64,000 nucleotides of DNA from BJGV01 sp003230615 (GCA_963663215.1 OY760140.1:124001-188000); one strand, 5' to 3'; positions 1-9,575 are shown, counted from the first letter of the stretch. Notes: generated from the sequence alone by a model not told the origin. Translations and numbers: made by a program.

Positions 1-1
1 C

Positions 2-229
2 GGCACTGGTTGGCCTAGTTTTACCCAGCCTATTGCAGGTCATTTAGAAACTAAACGTGACTTTAAGATGATCATACCACGCACCGAATACCATTGCGCA
101 CGATGTGGTGGACACCAAGGCCATTTATTTAATGACGGCCCACCACCTCGCAGAGAACGCTGGTGCAACAATGGTGTAGCGCTACGATTTGTGCCAGATT
201 GGAAACCACTACCAGCACTTAGGAGTTGA
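2..229 (+). CDS. msrB: MsrB, peptide-methionine (R)-S-oxide reductase, C-terminal part
   Basis: The gene enters from the left edge, so only about 75 C-terminal residues are visible. MsrB reduces the R form of methionine sulfoxide in oxidised proteins. The visible part carries GTGWPSF near the start, a zinc-type CARCGGHQGHLFNDG block and the catalytic cysteine in RWCNNGVALRFVP, where most family members have RYCxNS. The stop overlaps the TTG proposed as the msrA start, so the two reductases are probably translationally coupled. The missing N-terminus means a signal peptide or an upstream fusion cannot be judged. Confidence 0.9.
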   Translation, partial: GTGWPSFTQPIAGHLETKRDFKMIIPRTEYHCARCGGHQGHLFNDGPPPRRERWCNNGVALRFVPDWKPLPALRS

Positions 230-900
230 TCCTGATAACCTTCAAAATATTTACTTTTTGCAAGATAGCTAGTAGCTATGTAATATTAGGCAGTGTAATG
301 GCGTTTACCATACTTGTCGCGTGTGAACGAATAGACGCCCAAAATATGACCACATCTGACAACCAATCAACTAAGTCAACGATGGGTATTGCCACTTTCG
401 CCGGCGGTTGCTTCTGGTGTACTGAGGCAGATTTCGACAAATTACCAGGAGTAATTTCCACTACATCTGGTTACATTGCTGGCACAGTAACCAATCCAAC
501 CTACAAGCAGGTATCTTCCGGCACAACCGGCCATATTGAGGCGGTGCAAGTGCGCTTCGACCCCGCCAAAACCAACTTTGCTAGATTGTTGGCTGCATAC
601 TGGCCGACAATCGATCCACTTACTCTCAATCGACAGTTTTGCGATGGTGGTCCGCAATATCGAAGTGCGATCTTCTATCATAATTCTGACCAAAAGAAGA
701 AAACCGAAGCATCCAAGGCTGAATTAGTCGCATCTAGACGTTTTAGTCAACCGATTGTGACCGAGATATTGCCTGCAACGACTTTTTATCCGGCGGAGGA
801 GTATCATCAAAATTATTATGTTAAGAATCCAATTCGCTATGCATTCTACCGCAGTGGTTGCGGTCGGGATGGGCGCCTGGAAGAAGTGTGGGGTAAATAG
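226..900 (+). CDS. msrA: MsrA, peptide-methionine (S)-S-oxide reductase, predicted lipoprotein
   Basis: MsrA reduces the S form of methionine sulfoxide. The active-site motif GGCFWC follows a short linker, and recycling cysteine Cys212 sits in the C-terminal YRSGCGRDGR. About 30 residues before the domain form a hydrophobic stretch ending in LVAC, a plausible lipobox, so the enzyme is probably exported and lipid-anchored. The start is uncertain. A stop lies at 220-222, and the only usable codons before the hydrophobic stretch are TTG at 226 and CTG at 232. AGGAG at 221-225 is too close to the TTG but well spaced for the CTG. The ATG at 298 would remove most of the signal. With msrB this forms an envelope methionine-repair unit. 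Confidence 0.88.
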   Translation: MILITFKIFTFCKIASSYVILGSVMAFTILVACERIDAQNMTTSDNQSTKSTMGIATFAGGCFWCTEADFDKLPGVISTTSGYIAGTVTNPTYKQVSSGTTGHIEAVQVRFDPAKTNFARLLAAYWPTIDPLTLNRQFCDGGPQYRSAIFYHNSDQKKKTEASKAELVASRRFSQPIVTEILPATTFYPAEEYHQNYYVKNPIRYAFYRSGCGRDGRLEEVWGK

Positions 901-952
901 TAATAACTACAAAATTACGAACTGATTAAAATGGCGGCATGTTACAAGAAAT

Positions 953-992
953 AATTAAGGAGTTACAAGCATAAGCTTGTAACTCCTTAATT
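953..992. terminator. Perfect 18-bp hairpin after msrA
   Basis: Arms 953-970 and 975-992 are exact reverse complements around a 4-nt loop, followed by TTTTCT. The hairpin can end msrA transcription. It directly abuts a 15-bp copy of the tRNA-Lys 3' end, so it was probably also the original terminator of that tRNA on the opposite strand before the region was split. Confidence 0.85.
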
Positions 993-1005
993 TTCTGGTG
1001 GGTCG
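991..1005 (+). repeat. Left att-like copy of tRNA-Lys 3' end
   Basis: TTTTCTGGTGGGTCG is identical to 16171-16185. Similarity stops at base 1006. Only the acceptor-end part of the tRNA is present, so this is not a second tRNA gene. Confidence 0.6.
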
Positions 1006-1012
1006 GATTTAT

Positions 1013-1579
1013 TTATGGATTGAATTTGGTGATCTTCGTGCCCTGGACACCCGCTCCACCCATGATCCCTTTCTGATCAAAGACAAAGGCATAAATCCCT
1101 TTTCGGAGTGTAGTCGATGTCATATTCTTGCCAAAACCTTTGTCTACAACGACGAGACTTGGACCTACTCCAAGCTCAAATCCAGAACTCTTTCTGAGAT
1201 AAGATAATGAGTTGCCATCCATAAAGAATAATGCATACCCAAACCCATGGATACCAGCTTGAAACCCATAGGACGCCGCGGAGGAATTATAATATGCGAC
1301 CGTTCTCCCTTTCATCATAAGTGCCCCATTACCAGCTTGGGCACCAAACCCGAAACCAGCTTTTAAAATACTAGGAAACACTAGGATTGCCGTAGCGTTT
1401 TTCTGGAGGTTCCTGGCGTCTTTGTTTGACTGGAGGAGTTTATTCAAGGAAGCCTTCGATTTCCTTTCTAATTTCCAGGCCTCTGAAGATTTGTAGGAAG
1501 TGGCCGTTGATTGGCAAGCTGCGAGGGTAACAAAGATAGTAAGAGTACTACATGTCATTCCGAAATTATTTATTTTCAT
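1013..1579 (-). CDS. SYLF/Ysc84-domain lipoprotein
   Basis: This 188-residue protein has an N-terminal signal ending in LAAC, a lipobox with the lipidated cysteine near residue 22. The rest matches the SYLF (Ysc84, DUF500) fold: AILVFPSILKAGFGFGAQAGNGALM, then a YGFQAGIHGFGYALFFM core and a VVVDKGFGKNM segment. Eukaryotic SYLF domains bind phosphoinositides; bacterial relatives are secreted or periplasmic proteins of unknown role. It is the first gene inside the putative island, its stop lying eight bases past the left att-like repeat. No operon partner is visible. Confidence 0.85.
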   Translation of the reverse strand: MKINNFGMTCSTLTIFVTLAACQSTATSYKSSEAWKLERKSKASLNKLLQSNKDARNLQKNATAILVFPSILKAGFGFGAQAGNGALMMKGRTVAYYNSSAASYGFQAGIHGFGYALFFMDGNSLSYLRKSSGFELGVGPSLVVVDKGFGKNMTSTTLRKGIYAFVFDQKGIMGGAGVQGTKITKFNP

Positions 1580-1925
1580 TTATCTTTTCCTTGACGAAAT
1601 ATTTAATTCATTGATGCGTAATTCCTGCAAGTATATTCATGCAGCTTGCAACTAATAAATCGTTAATTCATCGTACATTACGATACACTAATAAGTCTGT
1701 TTTGGGCTGAAAGCAGCCATTTACCGATTTTCTTTCTGGAAATCTTTTCGCTAAAATTGGATAAATGAAAGTGGGGTAGGTACTACATTGATAGGGGAGC
1801 GGCTCAACCAAGGACTAGGAGTACTCTTGCCCCTAACATGAATATGTCAGGGACACTGGGAAAAGTCGATTTTACTACTCTTGATTGCACAATAGCAGTC
1901 ACCAAATATGATTACTACCAAATGA
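1580..1925. other. Non-coding stretch with degenerate dispersed repeat
   Basis: No gene is visible. Bases about 1690-1800 resemble, in reverse orientation, the composite repeats at 18277-18474 and 37447-37650. A degraded hairpin (TCTGTTTTGGGCTGAAAGCAG) is followed by an AT-rich TTTCTTTCTGGAAATC block and GGTAGGTACTACATTGATAGG. The GGTACTACATTGATAGGG part also occurs near 9548. Confidence 0.6.
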
Positions 1926-2492
1926 TTAATACTCATCAGTAATCTTCATTATGCCTTTGGTATGCTCAACATGGAACATATTAAGTACATTCATTCCAAG
2001 CAACGGCTGATATAGATTCGGCATAATCATCGCCTTTACCTTCTGAATTGTAAAAATCCCAAAGGTCATTTTATCAATAATCGACTCACACTGCGTTGTA
2101 CTTCCATTTGCTGTTTTGGCGTGAACCTTTTTCCCGCAAACCATCCCTGCTTTATAAGCAATTTCTTGAGGAATGCTTACATAACTAGCTCCCGTATCAA
2201 TGTGAAAAACAAGCGGAACTGAGTTTGCCGAGCCCTGTGTCATGTAAGTGCCATTTGGCAACAAATTTATAGAAAAAGACGAAGGGATAGTTTGTTGGAT
2301 CTTTGACTCCCAAGAAGAAAGTGTTGAGGATTTTTTTGGACATGATTGCTCCTGATAGGTGTATGCACCTTTTTCATTTTTGCATTTAAAAATGGTGTGT
2401 ACATAGTCTGTGTGTTGAGTTGCCGCATAAGAGAATGTCTGGCAGGTCAACATTGTGACGACTGAAATGAGCGCAATCAGAGTTTTCATCAT
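1926..2492 (-). CDS. Secreted retropepsin-like aspartic protease with DUF4124-type N-terminus
   Basis: The 188-residue protein begins with a signal peptide ending near SYAA. A short cysteine-paired segment (FKCKNEKGAYTYQEQSC) then resembles DUF4124. From about residue 80 it is a clan AA aspartic protease of the single-domain retropepsin type: FHIDTGASYVSIP holds the catalytic DTGA, and PLLGMNVLNMF is the matching C-terminal glycine-loop strand. Family members act as dimers, one DTG per subunit. A periplasmic proteolytic role is inferred; the substrate is unknown. It has no obvious operon partner. Confidence 0.82.
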   Translation of the reverse strand: MMKTLIALISVVTMLTCQTFSYAATQHTDYVHTIFKCKNEKGAYTYQEQSCPKKSSTLSSWESKIQQTIPSSFSINLLPNGTYMTQGSANSVPLVFHIDTGASYVSIPQEIAYKAGMVCGKKVHAKTANGSTTQCESIIDKMTFGIFTIQKVKAMIMPNLYQPLLGMNVLNMFHVEHTKGIMKITDEY

Positions 2493-2924
2493 TTATGGAA
2501 GCCGTGTCTTATAACTAGTCGAAGCAGAATCATAGATTCTTTCTTCTTATTGTATAATTCGTATAAAGAAGTTCCTTAATTTGCTAGCAATTGTTGTGCC
2601 ATAAACATTATATTCATGATTTAATGTGATATTTACCATTCCTTGAATAGCATATCTCTCCAATTGTAAATACTCTCGACAGCAAAGCGGGATTGTTTTG
2701 AATAAAATGACTAACATTTCATGTAACCAAGATTGGCGCAAGAAATCCACGCTAGCTTCTTAATTTAAATATTATAGTTTACCTATCAGGCGTACTGCTT
2801 TACACATGCTACATCTATGTATATAGCGCCAAAAGCGGACGTTCGATTCTATCGCCCACACTGTTCGAATCTGTACACGAAAACTGGCGGAACATTGAAA
2901 GCATAGATACAGGAGAAACGAAGT
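2493..2924. other. Intergenic stretch, no convincing gene
   Basis: A 67-codon minus-strand frame at 2547-2750 has no recognisable domain or convincing start. A half copy of the dispersed hairpin repeat lies near 2826-2845 (GCGCCAAAAGCGGACGTTCG). Nothing else is recognisable. Confidence 0.5.
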
Positions 2925-4346
2925 TTAAAACTGAAAATAGATAAAGCCGCCGTTATGGTCAGGCGAAAACGCTATCGTGATGTATACAACCGCAACAAAC
3001 ACCACGGAGAACATCCAGGCAGGGCGTGAAGATGCGAAAGCCATAAAACGATCGCGCCAGCGAATAGGCGTAAAATGAAGTAGGAAAGCAGTGATAAGTG
3101 CCAAGATTGCTGAAGTTGACAGTGGAAAAGTTCCGCCAGATGATAGCATAGCACTGAAGTAAATCATCGTAGCTGTAAGATCCTCTCCGCGAAACAATAT
3201 CCGCGTCAACGAAATTACACAGAATATGACACATACTCGAAGCACAAGCCTACTGCCTCGATAGGCATGGCTAACGATACCTGCACGCGACCGCCGTTTA
3301 CGACCATAATGCTCTAGTGCTACCATGCTACCGTGAATACAACCATATACCACGAAGTTCCAGCTCGCTCCATGCCACAGACCGATGGCAACAAAAACCA
3401 TCAATAGGTTAATGTAAACAGGAGCTTTCCATGCGTATGATAGCGTATTGTATAGGTAGTCACGGAAGAATGACGTCATCGTTATGTGTCAACGCTGCCA
3501 GAAATTTGCAATGCTGGTAGCAAGGTAGGGGCGATTGAAATTGATAGGCAATTGATAACCAAGCATGCGTGCTGCACCAATTGCCATGTCTGTATACCCG
3601 CTAAGATCCAGATAAGCTTGAAAGCTGTAGCCAAACATCGCTAGACCAAGAAATGCTGGCTAGAACTGCGTCTGGTCGGCAAAAGCTGGGTCGACAAGAT
3701 GTGCCCCAAGAGTATCCGCAATGAGAACCTTCTTTATTAGTCCACGAAGAATTAGAGTAAGGCCATCGAATCTCTGTTCATCGGTTACGCAAGGAGAAGT
3801 TTTCTGTAGTTGTGGGAGAAAATATGAAGCGCGTACGATTGGACCAGATAGTAAGCGCGGAAAGAACGCCATGAAGAGCGAGAAGTCAGACAGGTTGCAG
3901 GATTGTTTCAATCGACCCGAGTACAAGTCGATCGGATAAGTGATCGCCTGAAAGGTCATAAAGGAGATACCAACGGGTAGGATCACGTCGACAAAAGGGA
4001 CTAGGCTACTTGATCCAAGCCACTGCGAAAGAGCATTGACCATTCCACCAAAGAAATTTAAATATTTAAAGTAGAATAGGATTCCAAGGCTTCCAATAAT
4101 TGCTAGAGTGACTGAGAGCCGTCGTTCAAAGTTGCTTCGTCCGTTAACAACTTGGTAGCCGGCAGCGAAATTGATGAGCGTGAGGGATAATAGGAGACCG
4201 GCAAAACGCCAATCTATGGTCATGTAGAAGTAGTAGCTTGCCAGCGTGAGAAATATCTTCTGAGCTTTGTGGTTTCTCTCTAATAGACGATGTGCTACAA
4301 GAACCACTAGGAAGAACGAAAGATAGGAAAAACCTAGTATCTCCAA
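2925..4346 (-). pseudogene. MBOAT acyltransferase (DltB/AlgI-like), two in-frame stops
   Basis: One reading frame of about 473 codons, the usual size of an MBOAT protein, spans the whole interval but contains TAG at 3660-3662 and TGA at 3489-3491. Both flanks read on in the same frame: the piece between gives SGYTDMAIGAARMLGY and NFWQR, then the TGA sits where the family has Trp (FWRRWH), then FFRDYLYNTL. The C-terminal part keeps the conserved histidine region GLWHGASWNFVVYG. These polytopic membrane enzymes move acyl groups across the inner membrane to extracytoplasmic acceptors. It starts 9 bp after the fused ligase-carrier-SGNH gene, so the two formed one operon. Two substitutions without any frameshift suggest recent inactivation. 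Confidence 0.85.
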
Positions 4347-4355
4347 TTTAATTTC

Positions 4356-7094
4356 TCAGTTACTGACAGGTGATAAACCCAGTCGCTGTGACAAGGAGTC
4401 GTCGTTAGTGATCGCACGATAAATAAAGTCCGCTGCAAAATTTTGACCTTTAAATGTAAAGTGGGAATCACCGTAAAAGTACTCTAAGCCACCAGGCATG
4501 GTGGATGCCAAATCGATAAGCGGTACTCGGCGTTGCCGAGCAACGCTACGTATAGCATCGTTGAACAACTTACTTGCTTCGAGCAATCCATCTAAACTAA
4601 AACACTGAGGACTAAATAGGAACTTGTGAGCTAGCTTTGCCATCTTTACGCGCTGTATTGGATCGACGTTTTTATATGAGAGCGCGCTTGTTACTAACAC
4701 GAGCTCAATTTTGGCATCAGCCAATTTCGTAACAATGCGATTCAGAGTCGGGACGTAATCTGGTGGAAGGGACTCCTTTGGGTCGATTGCGTCTGCCCAT
4801 ACGGGCGGCTCTCGTAGAGTTTTGGTATTTTTAGAAATTATTTAACGAGTAATCGTCCAGTTCGGGATGGTCGCTACTGGCAAGCCTTTCAGGGTGTTTT
4901 TCGATGAGCAGCTTCTTGTAAACATATCATTGTATCCTGGGTAAACGATTATTATGGCAGGCTGAAGCCCAATCAACACGTGGTCGATTAGCCGTTCGAT
5001 GTGTTCAAGTGTATAGCCATCGATTCCAGCGTTCACTACGTTAACTGGGCGTCGAGGAACATTTTGTCGAAGTTTCTGTTCTAATAGACTTGAAAACGTA
5101 TCTGCATTTGACTCCGCGTACATTCCGGCAACTGAAGATGCACCCGCAACAATCATACGAAGCTCTTTTGGCATAAGATCGCGTCCAATTTCAGAGCTAC
5201 GAAAACCAAGAGAATTGGTTTCCATCCTTGCTCCTGTCCAATTATAAACAACAGCATTTTGTCTAAAGGTCCTAATACCTGAGTCGGTATCTGTTACCAT
5301 GATGTTTTCTTCAGTCAACATTTCCATCGTGCTGCGATCTGTCTTTAAATATGCCCTAAGCTGCAACATTGCCTCACCCATGATCAGTAAGCTAAGGCCT
5401 AGGATCGCAGCTGGCCAGAATTGACGAAGTTTAGTTTGGTTAGGAGTTACCTGGGTAGGAGTACTAGTGAGATTACGATCATGCTGAGTAATCTGTGCTA
5501 GGGACTGAAGCGACTCAATAGACATTGTCTCCCAGTTTTCCGGTAGATACCCGAGATAATCTTCTAGTATGAGCGAAACCTCGATAAAATTTACTGAGTC
5601 ACCATTAAGGTCATGGAGGGAGTCTGTAGAGCGGATGTTTGCCATCCCGAGTACTTTCTGATAAGACTCAAGTAGCGTTTGTGGGCGATTCTGTAGTTCG
5701 TGGATTATAGCTTCATGGGCGATATGCAAGATCGTTTTATAATCAAACTTGCCGGATGACAATGTTGGAATCGTGTCAATTTCCAGCACATAAACCGCTG
5801 ACGCTGGCAGACCAAAATGCTCGATGATCACCTGCTTTAAAGAATTTCTAACATCGGTTTGAGTTACAGCTACTACGACAACCAGGTCATCACCGCTGAC
5901 AATTCCTTGAAGACCGCGTTGATGCAACCAGGACTCAATCTCTTGAAGGTTGATCCTTAGGCCTAATATTTTTGAGAAACGACTTTTCCGTCCAACTATA
6001 TAATAAAGGCCATTTGACTTGCGGCATGCAAGATCTCCAGTGGGTAATTTCTTAAGGTGTGCCCCGGAGGAAAGATCATCTGCCGTTTCAGCATAACCCA
6101 TCATCACGTTCGGACCACTATATACTAGTTCGCCAGGCTGATCTGGCTGGAGAATAGATGCTCCGTGCTCGTCAAGCAATTGTAAGGTGCCTCCCGGAAC
6201 AGGCACTCCAATACATTCCGGGTTGTCAAGTAATTGATTTGTCGGCACATAAGCCATTCTAGGTGCTGCCTCGGTTTGACCATACATAACGAAAAACTGT
6301 TTATCGACAGATCGCGCCCATTTTGCATATTCGACAACGCGTTCTGCATGTAAGCGGCCTCCAGCTTGGGCAATGTAGCGTAGTGAAGGATAGGAACGTG
6401 TACGAAAACCAATCCGCTCAAGTACATCAAATGTAAACGGAACGGCTGAGAATGTGGTCGCACACTCTTGTTCAAAAAAGCGCCAGAACTTATCACTTGC
6501 CACGGACTCGTCAGTTAATAAAAGTGTCGCACCTGCGTACAAGTGAGAATTCAACACTGACATGCCAAACGAATAAAAAGGTGGCAGAGTCGTGATCGCA
6601 CGGTCATCTTGCGTGATACATAGGTAACGTGTAATCGCTGACGCGTTAGACTCGATGTTTGAACGCGATAGACGCACTAATTTTGGACTGCCTGTTGTAC
6701 CTGAGGTTGAAAGTAAAATACAAAGGTCAGGATGCAATTTAGCAGGGGACGAATGAACAATTGGATCGAACAGCCACTCTCCTCCCTGTTCGCGCTGGTG
6801 GAATATTGTGTTAGCTGCATATGTCTTCGCGATGCGGTCATCCCTCATCGTAGATCCAGGTTCAGCTAAAATAACCGGATGTCTTGCTCGGAGACACGCA
6901 AGATATGCTGTTAAGCAACCTAAGGTGTTATTGGTTTCGGTAATGATCAGGCGGGGTGGGCCAACAAGTTCTGCTGCAAGTCTATCCACGTCATACGCAA
7001 GCTCTAGGTAGGTTCGTTTTTCATTGCGATCGGTCACGATTGCAAGCCGATCACCATGAGTCCCTAAGCGATCTACAAACATCTCTATGCTCAT
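4356..7094 (-). pseudogene. Fused adenylation domain-carrier-SGNH protein (DltA-DltC-DltD-like), one in-frame stop
   Basis: A single frame of 912 codons is interrupted only by TAA at 4842-4844 (codon 751). In order: an AMP-forming adenylation domain (STSGTTGSPK at 129-138, YGQTEAAPR near 271, TGDLACR near 352, Lys449 in SSGKFDYK); a carrier domain with the phosphopantetheine serine in LNGDSVNF (Ser500); a linker; a membrane helix near 560-578; and an SGNH hydrolase domain (GASS with Ser653, NAG at 688-690, YND at 721-723). The catalytic DSH and the rest of the SGNH domain lie after the stop. Activation onto a carrier plus an SGNH partner and a downstream MBOAT mirrors DltA, DltC, DltD and DltB. 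As it stands, the product would lack the SGNH histidine. Confidence 0.83.
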
Positions 7095-7256
7095 AAAAAA
7101 TACCTAATTGTGCTTCTTTTGAAATAGTAATCGGGTTGATATGTTAACTACTTTAACGTATAGCCTGTCAAGGCCTATAGTCGGACGAAGCGCAATTTTA
7201 CACACGATGCGCTTACTGTCATCCATCAATCTTTGGATGAAATCGGGAGGTACTCT

Positions 7257-7490
7257 GTGAAAGTATCATCAACCGTAAGATGGGAGGCAGGTACAGGATC
7301 TTCACCTCCTACCGGTCATATTCTTTTTACGCCGTCACCGTGGCATGGAAGGAAAGGAAGTAGTCTAGCTGCTGGTTATGAGCTTCAAGGAAAGCGTCTT
7401 GCATTTGAATTAGCCAAGAAAATTCGTGCAGACCGCCAGAATCTTCTTTCAAAGCTTGGTAAATCTCAGGAAGAAACTACGGCACCGTAG
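7257..7490 (+). CDS. Small hypothetical protein
   Basis: I do not recognise this 77-residue protein. The GTG start is chosen because GGGAGG at 7245-7250 is six bases upstream. An ATG at 7233 in the same frame has no comparable ribosome site. The first half is rich in Ser, Gly and Pro; the second half is a basic helix (GKRLAFELAKKIRADRQNLLSKLGK). It is followed by a hairpin repeat and a terminator and is divergent from the Dlt-like operon. Confidence 0.5.
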   Translation: MKVSSTVRWEAGTGSSPPTGHILFTPSPWHGRKGSSLAAGYELQGKRLAFELAKKIRADRQNLLSKLGKSQEETTAP

Positions 7491-7533
7491 CCTAGTTATC
7501 AGTTACCTATTTTCTGATAATTGCTATTCATTT

Positions 7534-7567
7534 GAATGTCTGCTTTGTGCTAAAAGCGGACGTTCAT
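7534..7567 (-). repeat. Dispersed hairpin repeat, copy 1
   Basis: Arms GAATGTCTGCTTT and AAAGCGGACGTTC flank a GTGCTA loop (usual GTGCCA on this strand). It lies between the small gene ending at 7490 and a terminator. Confidence 0.8.
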
Positions 7568-7572
7568 TTGCG

Positions 7573-7607
7573 TACTAAAAGCCCAGTACTAAGCTGGGTT
7601 TTTAGTA
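7573..7607. terminator. Bidirectional terminator
   Basis: TACTAAAAGCCCAG (7573-7586) pairs with CTGGGTTTTTAGTA (7594-7607) with one mismatch. A-rich and T-rich sides make it usable in both directions, between the small plus-strand gene and the minus-strand porin remnant. Confidence 0.8.
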
Positions 7608-7738
7608 TTAGCGGGCCTTATCCGGATGTCACTTTGTCTTTACAACATCGGGAATCTTGTACTGACCGTTCAAAACTTTGGCCTTAGAAAGATACATGCG
7701 CATCAAAATATAAAAAGGCTTCTTTGTATGATACAACG

Positions 7739-8161
7739 TCACCATCGGAGATGGGCCTGTGAGCGGATCACAAACTGGTCGCCAGCAGGGCTCGCCTGCA
7801 CGCTGTCAAATGTGTTGGGCTGCACGATGCTTCTCGACTCGGCATCGAAGAAGTAAGCGAAGTCGGTGCTGATCCTGATGTTGTCCGTGCGCGGGATCGG
7901 GTAGAAGTTAACGCCGGCGGTGAATGTCTTGAACACTTTTCCCTGTATCGGTCGATCTTTGTCCGGAATCGTCATGTCGTATCGTGAGTACACCTCGAAG
8001 TACTTGGAGAAGTCGCCAGCCAGATACTTGGGGACCCAGGCGGCACCCTGAAGCACGAAGCCAAAGTCATCTACACTCATTCCGGTGTTCCACATGTCAG
8101 TGTGGCGATAATAGCCGCTTGAGTAGAAGTTAATATTGAAAGAATAGAAAAATAATCCTAA
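7739..8161 (-). pseudogene. C-terminal remnant of an outer-membrane porin
   Basis: The open frame gives about 140 residues of alternating beta-strand pattern, with GFVLQGAAWVPKYL, FTAGVNFYPIPRT and a final strand FVIRSQAHLRW ending in an aromatic residue, as in outer-membrane barrels. It resembles the end of phosphate-selective-porin-like proteins. Coherent porin sequence runs upstream to FNINFYSSGYYRHTDM near 8140. It is then cut by an unrelated junction and a TAG at 8162-8164, so the N-terminal two thirds are missing. It is visibly more GC-rich than the flanking DNA, suggesting a transferred fragment. Confidence 0.7.
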
Positions 8162-8222
8162 CTAGCTGCCTCAAGCAAGCTATCAAAAGTTAAGTTGTTT
8201 GGTAGTCTACGATCAAAGGTTT

Positions 8223-8252
8223 AATGTCTGCTTTGTGCCAAAAGCTGACATT
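8223..8252 (-). repeat. Dispersed hairpin repeat, copy 2
   Basis: AATGTCTGCTTT and AAAGCTGACATT around GTGCCA, with one arm mismatch. It lies just 3' of the SGNH hydrolase gene (minus strand). Confidence 0.8.
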
Positions 8253-8275
8253 GAGGAGTAAGGCAGATAATTTTT

Positions 8276-8884
8276 CTATGATAAGCGAAACCACCAGCTT
8301 GATGATGAACTAATAATGGTGGTTATTTTTGAATAGCCCTGACTCTTTGGGTGAGCCCTATCACCTTCTAATAGTTCTTTTTTATACTCTTCGCCTAAGG
8401 ATAAATTTTCAAATATCTCAATATATGGAACATCTAATAATTTTGCTTCATTTGCGAAAGCCTTAGAAATTTCCCTAATTCTTATATTCTGTTCATCATC
8501 AGCTATTGGAGGTGGCCCAATCATAATTACGTTATATTTTTTTGCTTCAACAAGGATTGCTCTAACATTAGAGCATGACTCATCAAGTTTGATACGAACC
8601 TTTCCATTTTCTATTGATGTGTCATTTATTCCACAAGACAGCACGATCCTACCATCACAGAAAGAAGGTAATCTAGGAATACATTCATTCTTCCAACGCA
8701 GAAGAATATCTCTGCTTGTGTCACGTCTGATGCCCAGATTGTATGAGGTAACAGGTGCTCCAAAGGTATGTGCTTTGGCAGATATACGTCCTACCCAGCC
8801 AAGTGCGGTCTCGTCACCAGTTCCATTCACAATTGAGTCGCCTACAAAGCAAATTCTAATATCTTGGGCTACATCTTTATTCAT
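8276..8884 (-). CDS. SGNH/GDSL-family esterase
   Basis: This 202-residue protein has the four SGNH blocks: FVGDSIVNGTGD (nucleophile Ser), YNLGIRRDTS (oxyanion Gly), SCGINDTS (Asn) and GDRAHPKSQGY (Asp-His). No signal peptide is visible, so it is probably cytoplasmic, like many TesA/lysophospholipase-type or DUF-class GDSL hydrolases. The C-terminus ends in an odd serine/tryptophan run (SSSSSWWFRLS), where members usually end in a helix, so the last residues may be altered. It is flanked on both sides by hairpin repeats. Substrate unknown. Confidence 0.85.
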   Translation of the reverse strand: MNKDVAQDIRICFVGDSIVNGTGDETALGWVGRISAKAHTFGAPVTSYNLGIRRDTSRDILLRWKNECIPRLPSFCDGRIVLSCGINDTSIENGKVRIKLDESCSNVRAILVEAKKYNVIMIGPPPIADDEQNIRIREISKAFANEAKLLDVPYIEIFENLSLGEEYKKELLEGDRAHPKSQGYSKITTIISSSSSWWFRLS

Positions 8885-8935
8885 GCTTAGTATTTTAAAG
8901 CAAAGAGCATCTTTGGATCGAAACCAGTTATTTGT

Positions 8936-8965
8936 GAGTGTCCGTTTTGTGCCAAAAACGGTACT
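8936..8965 (-). repeat. Dispersed hairpin repeat, copy 3 (degenerate)
   Basis: GAGTGTCCGTTTT GTGCCA AAAACGGTACT, with several arm changes, some pairing-compatible (CCGTTTT with AAAACGG). Confidence 0.7.
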
Positions 8966-8980
8966 TATTTACACATAAAA

Positions 8981-9003
8981 AAACCCGGCACTAGGCCGGG
9001 CTT
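8981..9003 (-). terminator. Terminator downstream of the glycine-zipper gene
   Basis: GCCCGGC and GCCGGG arms around a short loop are followed on the minus strand by a run of seven T (8977-8983). The position fits termination of the gene at 9068-9370. Confidence 0.8.
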
Positions 9004-9067
9004 CAATTTTATTTTAGTTATACGTTCATGATTTAATTTTACAACTATTATTAATATCCAATATTGA

Positions 9068-9370
9068 CTAGTTCCCACTACCCACTGCTGCGCCTTTAGC
9101 AGTACCTTTTAAGGTGCCCTCCACGGGACTAGCACCGGTATTAATAGCGCCTGCTGCAGTACATGTGATGGGCAGGCCTGTTTTGTCAAGACATTTCAAT
9201 GCACTATTAATACCTTTAGAAGGGGCTTTTAAAGCACCTACGCCCGCACCCACGCCTGCACCAATGGCAGCTCCAGTAACACCACCTACTGCTTTTCCTA
9301 CAGTTTCAGCAATAGCTGAAGTACTGATTAATCCAGCGGCGATACATGACAATAATATTATTTTTTTCAT
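9068..9370 (-). CDS. Small secreted glycine-zipper protein
   Basis: This 100-residue protein starts with a signal peptide (MKKIILLSCIAAGLISTSAIAE). Two alternating Gly/Ala segments follow: a glycine zipper (GAAIGAGVGAGVGALK) near residues 34-48 and GTAKGAAVGSGN at the end. A CLDKTGLPITC segment between them could form a disulfide. Such proteins are small envelope proteins; no specific function is known. It ends at a strong terminator. Confidence 0.7.
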   Translation of the reverse strand: MKKIILLSCIAAGLISTSAIAETVGKAVGGVTGAAIGAGVGAGVGALKAPSKGINSALKCLDKTGLPITCTAAGAINTGASPVEGTLKGTAKGAAVGSGN

Positions 9371-9469
9371 TATTCATACCCCCGATATTTTGTATTTACT
9401 TGCATAATGCAAGTACCCAATAAGATATTACTATTAATTGAGGTATTAAAGCTATTAATTTTAATAATA

Positions 9470-9575
9470 GATAATCATCATTCAGGCGTTTGCAGATTTT
9501 ATATTCAGAAAAGTTTTTTTCCAGAATTTGGGAAAGCAAAGAAGGGTAGGTACTACATTGATAGGGTAGGATACA
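9470..9575 (-). repeat. Degenerate composite repeat
   Basis: On the minus strand this reads CTATCAATGTAGTACCTACCC, then a TTTCCCAAATTCTGG block, matching the inverted copy at about 1690-1800. The hairpin part is not recognisable here. Confidence 0.5.

Noticed and set aside
991..1005. A second tRNA-Lys gene near 1 kb
   Set aside because: Only the 15-base acceptor end is present; no T-arm, anticodon arm or D-arm follows.
2547..2750. 67-residue minus-strand frame
   Set aside because: No domain, no convincing ribosome site, and composition typical of random AT-rich sequence.
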